The notes beneath the pieces are model-generated. The model saw only the letters and a list, made by a program, of their open reading frames with translations. It was not told where the DNA came from and did no database searches. A DNA stretch of 13,921 nucleotides, from contig JAISCO010000232.1 of the NCBI GenBank assembly GCA_031265535.1, positions 1 to 13,921 of the forward strand, written 5' to 3'. How positions within the stretch are numbered: the stretch's first letter is position 1; every line of letters begins with the position of its first letter. Shown here one piece after another: positions 7,529 to 13,504 of the stretch. The translations under genes and the position numbers were made by a program. This stretch comes from Spirochaetaceae bacterium. Its GTDB lineage: Bacteria; Spirochaetota; Spirochaetia; Treponematales; Breznakiellaceae.

Positions 7529-8293
7529 TCACTCTTTTCCTTTCCAAAAAACAATTCTGGATTCCACAATCCGGATCAGTTGATCCAGTGCGATACCGGT
7601 AAACCCCATGATGAATATGCCCATAAAGATAATATCGCTCCGCAGGTAGCGGCTCGCGTCCAGAACGAGCCAGCCTATGCCCGAGACGGCGGCGACCATT
7701 TCCGCCGCTACCAAGGTTGTATAGGCTACCCCGATGGCGGTACGGACGCCGATGAAGATCCCTGGAAGGCAGGCGGGAAGGCTGACATAGAAAAACACCT
7801 GCCATTTGGAAGCGCCCAGCGTCAAAGCGCTGTTGACATAATCAATTTTCACCATTCGCATGGCGGATACGCAGGCAACGTATATCGGGGCAAAGGCGGC
7901 CAAAAACAGGAGCATTATTTTGGAAGAGTCTTCGATTCCCATCCAGAGGATAATTAAGGTGTAGTATGCCAGCGGCGGAAGAGGCCGGTAAAATTCGACG
8001 ATTGGCTCAAAAACAGCGCGAATTTTGGTGTTGTAACCGCCGGCAAGCCCAAGCGGTACACCCAGAAACACGGCCAGAAAAAACGCGCAGAGCAGGCGTC
8101 CCAGACTGACCGACAGATGCCTCCACAGGGATATCCCCTTGTAGTTATCACGGAGTATAGAAAAAAACGCCGATACCACGCTTTTGGGGGACGGGACCAT
8201 AGTGGAAGATACGAGGTTCCATCTCGTTGCCCCATACCATATCAACATGATGCCTAGAACTACCGAAACGGTGATAGCTTTGGTTTTTATCAT
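7529..8293 (-). CDS. TauC-like ABC importer permease
   Basis: Inner-membrane channel subunit of the importer, 254 residues, close to the usual length for SsuC/TauC permeases. It begins with a membrane segment (about 8-22), then a VPSPKSVVSAFF stretch typical of the family, then several further membrane helices. The cytoplasmic coupling loop that docks on the ATPase reads TLGASKWQVFFYVSLP (about 158-173). The segment GVAYTTLVAAEMVAA near 188-202 is also characteristic of TauC. A longer frame opens with a TTG at 8359, but that TTG is the first part of a perfect TTGACA -35 box, so it lies upstream of the message. The ATG at 8293 is the sensible start, about 31 bases from the predicted transcription start. 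Its ribosome binding site is weak (AGGA about 12 bases away). It is the first gene of the three-gene importer operon. Confidence 0.9.
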   Translation of the reverse strand: MIKTKAITVSVVLGIMLIWYGATRWNLVSSTMVPSPKSVVSAFFSILRDNYKGISLWRHLSVSLGRLLCAFFLAVFLGVPLGLAGGYNTKIRAVFEPIVEFYRPLPPLAYYTLIILWMGIEDSSKIMLLFLAAFAPIYVACVSAMRMVKIDYVNSALTLGASKWQVFFYVSLPACLPGIFIGVRTAIGVAYTTLVAAEMVAAVSGIGWLVLDASRYLRSDIIFMGIFIMGFTGIALDQLIRIVESRIVFWKGKE

Positions 8294-8330
8294 AATTCTT
8301 ATTATTCCTATAAAAATACTATTATATAAT

Positions 8331-8359
8331 ACATTACTATATGCCGGGATCAGTGTCAA
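8331..8359 (-). promoter_or_regulatory. Sigma-70-type promoter for the importer operon
   Basis: On the minus strand a perfect TTGACA (8354-8359) is followed after 17 bases by TAATGT (8331-8336), which keeps the first, second and last bases of TATAAT. Transcription would start near 8324. An AT-rich TATATAAT stretch lies just downstream. Confidence 0.6.
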
Positions 8360-8399
8360 GCGGGAATATCATAAAATCAGCAGTTTTGCTTAAAGTAAA

Positions 8400-8455
8400 A
8401 ATGAGCAATGAAGAATTAACAATTAGCAATTAACAGTGGGGAATGAGCAGTGACA
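8400..8455 (+). repeat. Eight-unit degenerate heptamer array
   Basis: Fifty-six bases read in strict 7-base register on the plus strand: AATGAGC, AATGAAG, AATTAAC, AATTAGC, AATTAAC, AGTGGGG, AATGAGC, AGTGACA. The units share an A-x-T consensus and match the heptamers at 3808-3917, where AATTAAC recurs exactly. The flanks contain AAAGTAAAA and AAAAGTAAAA, the other unit type of that tract. The array lies between the two divergent promoters, so it is upstream of both operons. Confidence 0.8.
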
Positions 8456-8503
8456 CAACTAAAAGTAAAACTGCTGCGCCTCAATGCGCCTGAATGCGTT
8501 CAC

Positions 8504-8532
8504 TTGACAAAAATGTTAAACCTATTTATCCT
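8504..8532 (+). promoter_or_regulatory. Sigma-70-type promoter for the GNAT/radical SAM operon
   Basis: A perfect TTGACA at 8504-8509 is followed after 17 bases by TATCCT at 8527-8532 (four of six consensus bases). Transcription would start near 8539, giving a leader of about 17 bases before the ATG at 8556. Confidence 0.65.
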
Positions 8533-8555
8533 ATATATAAAGTAGGAAATGAAGG

Positions 8556-9086
8556 ATGAGGATTTTGTATACTATCAGACAGGGAAGCATAGGGGATGTG
8601 GAATTGGCCGTCGCCTTCCGCTGGTTAATGTTCGGCGGCTCAGGAAAGGAAGAAGCTGTCGAACATATCCGCCGCGAGGTAACCGAAAGGTACAGGACGG
8701 AATATCAAAATGACGGCATTATTCACTTTTTTGCGATAAACACGGAAAACGAACCTGTCGCCTCCGCAGGCGCCATTATTAAGTCGGACTTCCCATACTG
8801 TTTTTTCAAACCCGGCTACTACGGCTGGATCATAGACGTGTACACCAGGCCGGAATACCGCGGAAACGGTATAGCCCGGGCGCTCATAGATAAAACCCAC
8901 CAATGGCTTAAAGCAAAGGGAGCGATTGAAGCCCGCCTTATCGCGGTAGGAAAGAAACCGCAGGAACTGTATGAAAAAATCGGTTACCGTGCTACCTGGG
9001 AAATGAGTTTTAATCTGTGCCCCGGTAAACGCACTTACAACGATTTAATCAGTCAGGAAAGCAAAGAAAAATGGGGAGGGGCATGA
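8556..9086 (+). CDS. GNAT-family N-acetyltransferase
   Basis: Likely transfers an acetyl or other acyl group from a CoA thioester to an amine; the acceptor is unknown. The 176-residue protein is one GNAT domain. Motif A is clear, with a strand WIIDVYTRPEYRGNGIARAL (about 91-110) holding the pyrophosphate-binding R-G-N-G-I-A at 102-107. The C-terminal QELYEKIGYRATWEM matches motif B. The ATG at 8556 follows AGGA by about nine bases. The gene opens a plus-strand operon: the radical SAM gene begins three bases after its stop, so the two are almost certainly cotranslated. GNAT proteins also sit beside MSMEG_0568-type radical SAM genes in Nit1C clusters, which suggests that this enzyme acts on the same pathway rather than on proteins or antibiotics. 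Confidence 0.88.
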   Translation: MRILYTIRQGSIGDVELAVAFRWLMFGGSGKEEAVEHIRREVTERYRTEYQNDGIIHFFAINTENEPVASAGAIIKSDFPYCFFKPGYYGWIIDVYTRPEYRGNGIARALIDKTHQWLKAKGAIEARLIAVGKKPQELYEKIGYRATWEMSFNLCPGKRTYNDLISQESKEKWGGA

Positions 9087-9089
9087 GTC

Positions 9090-10328
9090 GTGGCATCGGT
9101 TCAGCGTAACAGAGAGCGGGAACTATCCCTCTCCGAAGTGATTCGGAAATATCCCCATGTTTCTCCCTTTGTGATAATCAAGGCTGATGTACAACGCAGG
9201 GGCGTTAGCTTTTCCAGAGCCGCCCTCGACCGGGTGGATTTAGCCGTTCATCAGGTTGAATACAGGGGATTTTCACGGGAGACAACGGGGGCGATTCCAG
9301 TTTCCCTGATGATGCGCGACGGAACATCAATTCTTACCGGATTTACGGTAAATAACGGTAATCGTATTCCCTATATTGTGGATATTGCGGATGACAGAAT
9401 CGTGCTGACCGATCAGGGGTCTGTGATTGAAGAAGTTGATTATTGGGAAAAGCCCGACTATTACAGCAAAGAAACGAGTAATCATATACCTATGTGGCAA
9501 ATCGCCATGGCCCGCCCCCAGCGTATAGACCTCTACCCTTTTCAATACTGTGAATTCTGGGACACGCCCGGACAAGGCTGCAAATACTGTTCCATCGCCG
9601 TTACCTACAAGAAAGCGCAAAAGTCGAAGTATATCGGCCTTACGGACATCGCTGAAACGGTGAGGGAAGCGCTCAAACAACCGGGGCGGTATATGAGCGT
9701 CTTTTTAACCGGCGGTTCAATACTCTCCGGCAAGGAAATGCTTGATGACGAGGTTAATTTGTATATCAGCGTACTCAGGGAGATAGGCAAAAATTTCAGG
9801 ACGCCTAAATTTCCCAGCCAATTAATAGCGACAGCCTTTACCAAAAAACAACTTAAACGGCTCTTTGAAAACACCGGCCTTAGTTCCTATACAGCGGACA
9901 TTGAGGTATTAAACAAGGAAAAGTTTGAGTGGATATGTCCGGGCAAGGCAGCGAAAATAGGTTATGATGAATGGAAGAACCGGCTCTACCACGCGGTGGA
10001 TATTTTCGGGGCAGGCAATGTCAATACCGGTATTGTGGGCGGCGTTGAAATGGCGAAGCCAAATGGTTTTACCGGTGAAGATGAGGCTCTGGAAGCAGTA
10101 CTGTCCGAAGCGGAAGAATTGGCAAAACATGGGGTATCCGTCGTACAATGCGTGTGGACAGTGGCGGAGGGGTCTGTCTTTTTTAATCAGAAAACACCTT
10201 CTTTGGATTATTATGTACGCCTGTCTTACGGACTTGATCAACTGCGGAGAAAATATCGTATCAATGCGGATATGGATAATTACCGGCGCTGCGGCAATCA
10301 TCCCGATACGGATCTGTCAAGAATATAG
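9090..10328 (+). CDS. Radical SAM protein with C-x9-C-x2-C motif, MSMEG_0568-like
   Basis: Predicted iron-sulfur enzyme that cleaves S-adenosylmethionine to start a radical reaction; the substrate is unknown. The 412-residue protein has an N-terminal region of about 140 residues of no recognised type. The cluster-binding motif follows, C154-x9-C164-K-Y-C167. This spacing differs from the common C-x3-C-x2-C, but I recall it from the MSMEG_0568 family of Nit1C nitrilase clusters. Other shared-looking stretches are FLTGGS (a glycine-rich S-adenosylmethionine contact), EVLNKEKFEWICPGKA and FGAGNVNTGIVGG. The C-terminus has further cysteines, including one in YRRCGNHPDT that could serve an additional role. 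The start is a GTG at 9090 preceded by GGGGAGGGG at good spacing, three bases after the GNAT stop. Family assignment is from memory; radical SAM identity is firm. Confidence 0.85.
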   Translation: MASVQRNRERELSLSEVIRKYPHVSPFVIIKADVQRRGVSFSRAALDRVDLAVHQVEYRGFSRETTGAIPVSLMMRDGTSILTGFTVNNGNRIPYIVDIADDRIVLTDQGSVIEEVDYWEKPDYYSKETSNHIPMWQIAMARPQRIDLYPFQYCEFWDTPGQGCKYCSIAVTYKKAQKSKYIGLTDIAETVREALKQPGRYMSVFLTGGSILSGKEMLDDEVNLYISVLREIGKNFRTPKFPSQLIATAFTKKQLKRLFENTGLSSYTADIEVLNKEKFEWICPGKAAKIGYDEWKNRLYHAVDIFGAGNVNTGIVGGVEMAKPNGFTGEDEALEAVLSEAEELAKHGVSVVQCVWTVAEGSVFFNQKTPSLDYYVRLSYGLDQLRRKYRINADMDNYRRCGNHPDTDLSRI

Positions 10329-10341
10329 GAATGATAAAATA

Positions 10342-10803
10342 ATGCCGGCGGAACTTAATGAAGCTATAAAATCATTATTACGGGATATTGGTACGGTGAA
10401 AGTCCTGGCAAGCGTAAACAGTGACGGGAGGCCTCATGTAAGCTTCAAAGATTCGATACGCCTTAACGATACGGGTAATTTGGAATACGATGAATTTATA
10501 GAGTCTTCCCAAACCAACAAAAACCTTGTTTTTAGCATCTGGTTTCATAAGCAGGTGGCGATCACTATTTTGGCTCCCGATAAAACCTGTTACCAAATAA
10601 AGGGGACGCCGGTCAAGGCGATTATTTACGGCAAAAAATTTGAAGAGCGCTATAAACAACTCAAAAAAGAACGAGGCATTGATCTGTCAACCATCTGGAT
10701 AATAGAACCCGAAGAAGTAATTGAGGAGACTCTCGCCGTACGAAAAACTCTGGAGGAAGCAGGCCATCCGCTCTTGCGGCACCTTGACACCCTGTTGTTT
10801 TAG
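10342..10803 (+). CDS. Pyridoxamine 5'-phosphate oxidase-like FMN-binding split-barrel protein
   Basis: A small (153-residue) protein of the split-barrel flavin-binding type. The N-terminal pattern, a helix then V-K-V-L-A-S-V-N-S-D-G-R-P-H-V-S, is the first hairpin of this fold. The middle NKNLVFSIWF and the CYQIKGTPVKAI strand are also typical. The C-terminal third (about 95-153) is helical and charged and may aid dimerisation. Such proteins bind FMN, heme or F420-type cofactors and act as oxidoreductases or carriers; which one cannot be told. The same frame is open far upstream inside the radical SAM gene, but an ATG at 10342, 14 bases after that gene's stop with AGGA about 11 bases upstream, gives the normal domain start. 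It is the third and last gene of the operon. Confidence 0.82.
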   Translation: MPAELNEAIKSLLRDIGTVKVLASVNSDGRPHVSFKDSIRLNDTGNLEYDEFIESSQTNKNLVFSIWFHKQVAITILAPDKTCYQIKGTPVKAIIYGKKFEERYKQLKKERGIDLSTIWIIEPEEVIEETLAVRKTLEEAGHPLLRHLDTLLF

Positions 10804-10878
10804 GCGGCGGGCCAATCCTTAAAAATCCAGTTCATTGCCGGCAAGATATTGAAAATGAGTGGGGGGCAGCGGAAAAGC

Positions 10879-10898
10879 GTTTTTGTGAATACAAAAAC
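10879..10898. other. Hairpin in the convergent gap after the split-barrel gene
   Basis: GTTTTTGT and ACAAAAAC form an 8-bp stem with a GAAT loop. With one bulged C it extends by four more pairs (AAAG with CTTT). No T run follows on the plus strand, so it is a weak candidate for ending the plus-strand operon. The rest of 10804-10977 shows nothing else I can name. Confidence 0.45.
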
Positions 10899-10977
10899 CT
10901 TTGGAGCGCAGGGGGAGCCGCGACAAAGGCTCTATCATAGACCTCAAAATTTTTGCCGTGTCGGTACAAATGCGCTT

Positions 10978-11020
10978 CCCCTCTCCTTCTTCCTTTACCT
11001 TTTACTTTTTCTTTCTTACA
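10978..11020 (-). repeat. Purine-rich tract directly after the sigma-like gene
   Basis: On the minus strand, right after the TGA of the gene ending at 11021, the sequence is almost purely purine apart from scattered T. It has units such as AAAAGT, AAAAGGT, AAAGGA and AGAGGGG in a loose 6-7-base rhythm. It looks like a more degenerate relative of the heptamer tract at 3808-3917, and it also abuts the stop codon of a minus-strand gene. Confidence 0.5.
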
Positions 11021-11860
11021 TCAAAAATTCAACTCGTTGGCGGACAGTTTGTTTTTTATTAACGCCAGCCTTGAATCTATAGTCCCTTTAGGAACGCCAA
11101 GTAATTTTGCCAAATCGCTGTTTGTCGCTTCAATACGCGTGGATTTAAGCCGTTTACGCATATTCTCCAAACGCCGCCTTCCCCTCTCAAGCCGCTGTAA
11201 AATCAGACCGTATACATGGGGATTTTCAATTTTGTTAGCAAGCTGCCTTTCGTAATTAAGACAGCGGTAATACAAACAATGCGCCGCGGAAATAAGTTTT
11301 TGCATCTTTTCAATTTTTTTCATTTGCAAAGCATGCAGCGTGTCTATCATTTTACCCAAAATTTCAGGCGCCATGTCCAGCGCCTCGGCGGCTTTATGAA
11401 CCAACTCATCGGATACATAGTAATAGGACTTCAACAATACAAGCAAAACATATTTGGGAGCCTTTACCTTATACTTGCCGGGCATTGCTTCTACATCATA
11501 AGCCATTTCAGAATCGCAGCTTGTCAAATCAGAGCTGCTGGCATTCCAGCAGGCGGTTTCCGCGGCGGCGTGTCTTTTACTACGCTCCTTGTAACTGCGA
11601 TACGAGAACCTAAGCGTCGAGGCGACATAGGCGTCAAACGAAGAACAAGTCTGCTCGTAACGTTTTATTAGCCCTTGCATACGCGGATAAAACCAGCATA
11701 AAAAATCAATACGTTCACTCCGATGCTTAAAATACAATCCGTACTCATCATTGCAGCTTTCCAAAACATATTCAAAAATACGCGCTTCAAGCTCATGTAC
11801 GGTCAAATATCCACTTGCATACCGCTCATATAAAAGCGATAATGGATTTTCTGCGCCCAT
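11021..11860 (-). CDS. Sigma-factor-like DNA-binding protein, unknown target
   Basis: A 279-residue basic, mainly helical, cytoplasmic protein with no signal peptide or membrane segment. Residues about 52-93 (FLCWFYPRMQGLIKRYEQTC and following) resemble sigma-70 region 2 in pattern: an aromatic-rich helix, then F-D-A-Y-V-A-S-T-L. The last 35 residues (TNSDLAKLLGVPKGTIDSRLA) form a helix-turn-helix like sigma region 4. The middle has a long helical stretch rich in lysine and methionine. The order fits a divergent sigma factor or a related regulator, but the similarity is weak and the core -10-reading residues cannot be confirmed. The ATG at 11860 has a strong GGAGG site five bases upstream. 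It is transcribed alone; the neighbours give no hint of its regulon. I know no gene name for it. Confidence 0.7.
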   Translation of the reverse strand: MGAENPLSLLYERYASGYLTVHELEARIFEYVLESCNDEYGLYFKHRSERIDFLCWFYPRMQGLIKRYEQTCSSFDAYVASTLRFSYRSYKERSKRHAAAETACWNASSSDLTSCDSEMAYDVEAMPGKYKVKAPKYVLLVLLKSYYYVSDELVHKAAEALDMAPEILGKMIDTLHALQMKKIEKMQKLISAAHCLYYRCLNYERQLANKIENPHVYGLILQRLERGRRRLENMRKRLKSTRIEATNSDLAKLLGVPKGTIDSRLALIKNKLSANELNF

Positions 11861-11996
11861 ATTTCCTCCAAAAGGGTAGATTTAAGAATATTTTCGCATA
11901 CCTATAACGAAAAACCTAATTTAGCGTTAAATTTATGGGCGCTTTTCAGACATTTGTCATAAATGGCAGTTAAGAAATGGTGTTTTTCATGTTTGG

Positions 11997-12193
11997 CGCG
12001 CCGGTTGGCGCGGTATCTTGTAAGCGTTGGGCTCAACTTCGTTGAGCTTGGGAGTTTGCGCGATGAATCGCGGCGGAGCAAAACTCTATGGGATGGGAGG
12101 TTCTATCGGATAAGGAAATTTATCATCTGTGGAGGTTTGCTACGCAAACCCGGTTATCATTTTTTGTGAACGCCGCCGGCATATTCCGCCGGC
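11997..12193. repeat. Hairpin-rich non-coding tract
   Basis: Five short perfect hairpins occur in under 200 bases: CGCGCC/GGCGCG (11997-12012, GGTT loop), GCTCAAC/GTTGAGC (12031-12047, TTC loop), CGCGAT/ATCGCG (12059-12072, GA loop), GGTTTGC/GCAAACC (12134-12150, TAC loop) and GCCGGC/GCCGGC (12175-12193, 7-base loop). All but the last have loops of four bases or fewer. Frames across the tract are short and lack ribosome binding sites. It could be a mosaic of REP-like elements or a structured RNA. Between it and the sigma-like gene (11861-11996) I see nothing beyond AT-rich sequence. Confidence 0.6.
12060..12090 (+). repeat. 31-base dispersed repeat, copy B
   Basis: This is the plus-strand partner of 3441-3471, with 27 of 31 bases identical. 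In this copy the first part forms a perfect CGCGAT-GA-ATCGCG hairpin that is only partly kept in copy A. It is embedded in the hairpin tract. Confidence 0.8.
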
Positions 12194-12196
12194 AAG

Positions 12197-12301
12197 TCAG
12201 GAAATATAACCGTACATATTCCATACATTGATGGTGTCATTATCCACCACCATAAAGGTATAGGCTGCCGCTCCCTCAATATCAAGCCATGTTACCATCA
12301 T
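12197..12301 (-). pseudogene. Small remnant or tiny ORF after the AraC gene
   Basis: A 34-codon frame from ATG 12301 to TGA 12197 encodes a protein-like, acidic and aromatic peptide (MVTWLDIEGAAAYTF, then DNDTINVWNMYGYIS). The frame is open upstream to a TAA near 12340, giving about 46 codons with a credible composition, but no start with a good ribosome binding site. It lies 50 bases after the AraC stop on the same strand. It reads like the C-terminal end of a lost gene; a true microprotein is less likely. Confidence 0.35.
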
Positions 12302-12351
12302 ATCTTCGTAATAATCCTGTCCATTTTTCTTTTAGGTTTGAAAATTAATTG

Positions 12352-13341
12352 TCATGTAGAATTTATATGCCGCCGCCGGTATTCCAAAGGGCTTTCCCCT
12401 TTAGCGGCCTTAAAGACCGCCGCAAACTTGCTGGCATTCTCGTATCCCATCATAAGCGCAATATCCAAAATTTGATGTTTGCCCTTTTCTAAATATTCCG
12501 CTGCCTTATTCATGCGCCTCCCCCGGAGAAAAGACGGTATGCTTTCCCCGAACACACCGTAAAAATACTTGTTAAGCGATGAAGGGCTTATGCTAAATTG
12601 TTCCGCTAATTTTTCAACTGAGTAATGTTTGCTTAAATCTGCGCTGATAATGTTCATAACCTGCTTTGCTATTTTTATCTGCCCCAAAGTAAAAAAATAC
12701 CGTCGTTCCTTTTCGTCTGGTTTTTCAATATGCATAAGCAGAAACAGCAATTCTATCACTTTTAACCTGAGATAATCAGATTTACATTCAGGAATTATGG
12801 CGCTCATGGACAAAAAAACAGATTTCATTTCCTCACCAGTCCTGGCAATAAAACTTTTGGAAGCAGGACAATATTTTTTACAAATGTCCATTAAATTTAT
12901 ACTGAAAATATCAAACAGGGGTACTGGAGCCTGCTTGAACGCCGAATCGTAGATATGTAATTCAATGCCATGATACCGCCCATACGGGAAAGAAAAATCG
13001 CCCGATACCGCAAGATTGCTGAAACTAATGTCCTCCGCTTCAAGAAAGATATAAATACCATCGGACGTCTTTACCTCGCAGCGGCCATCGACGCAGAAAT
13101 TGATTTTAAACCCCTGTATAATCTCCCCTTTTAAGCGTGGAAAAGAGCTTGTTTCAATATCGTTAAAATCAAGAAAGATACCGGGAAACAGCGCGTATCT
13201 GCGTACTGTCCCAATTCCTTCATCATTCTTAAACCGGATGGTGATACTGTCGGCTGTTTCGTTTATAATATGAACATCATGCATGGTTCGCGCGGCCTTT
13301 TCCAGAGCGATAAATTGTTCATCCCGAGTCATTTTAACCAT
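12352..13341 (-). CDS. AraC-family transcriptional regulator
   Basis: A 329-residue one-component regulator. The N-terminal half (about 30-220) is a ligand-sensing region without a named fold, as in YbtA/PchR-like regulators. The C-terminal AraC DNA-binding domain (about 235-327) has both helix-turn-helix units. The first is around SVEKLAEQFSISPSSLNKYF. The second is around ILDIALMMGYENASKFAAVF, followed by the family signature end G-E-S-P-L-E-Y-R-R. The ATG at 13341 has GAGG close upstream; an ATG at 13332 is an alternative. It follows an ABC exporter gene on the same strand after a 163-base gap that contains a likely operator. Regulators of this type often control adjacent transporters, so it probably governs the exporter and itself. 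The inducer is unknown. Confidence 0.9.
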   Translation of the reverse strand: MVKMTRDEQFIALEKAARTMHDVHIINETADSITIRFKNDEGIGTVRRYALFPGIFLDFNDIETSSFPRLKGEIIQGFKINFCVDGRCEVKTSDGIYIFLEAEDISFSNLAVSGDFSFPYGRYHGIELHIYDSAFKQAPVPLFDIFSINLMDICKKYCPASKSFIARTGEEMKSVFLSMSAIIPECKSDYLRLKVIELLFLLMHIEKPDEKERRYFFTLGQIKIAKQVMNIISADLSKHYSVEKLAEQFSISPSSLNKYFYGVFGESIPSFLRGRRMNKAAEYLEKGKHQILDIALMMGYENASKFAAVFKAAKGESPLEYRRRHINST

Positions 13342-13372
13342 TCGCCTCTTTATTCTTAATTGATTTACCCAA

Positions 13373-13407
13373 CCTAATTAGTTAGTTTCGCCTAATATAT
13401 TAGTTAT
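13373..13407. promoter_or_regulatory. Repeated AT-rich sites upstream of the AraC gene, candidate operator
   Basis: CCTAATTAGTTAG (13373-13385) and CCTAATATATTAGTTA (from 13391) are two similar, partly palindromic sites 18 bases apart, between the exporter stop and the AraC start. Two direct half-sites at roughly helical spacing are what an AraC dimer usually binds. The rest of 13342-13504 shows no clear promoter. Confidence 0.45.
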
Positions 13408-13504
13408 TCCATAGAGAGACCGGTTTGTCTACTCCAATTTCTTAAAAATGCTCTGTTTTACATCGAATTTTGGGAGGAAAAAATAGAGGGAACCGCCGCC
13501 ATCG

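Noticed and set aside
8294..8359. N-terminal extension of the permease from TTG at 8359
   Set aside because: The TTG is part of a perfect TTGACA -35 box, so the extension would lie in promoter DNA; the first normal permease residues begin at the ATG at 8293.
9964..10341. Long frame upstream of the split-barrel gene
   Set aside because: It lies inside the radical SAM gene in another frame; the translation is not protein-like and the domain begins at 10342.
11963..12169. 68-codon plus-strand frame
   Set aside because: It crosses four of the five hairpins and the 31-base repeat in a frame different from the one shared with copy A; no ribosome binding site.
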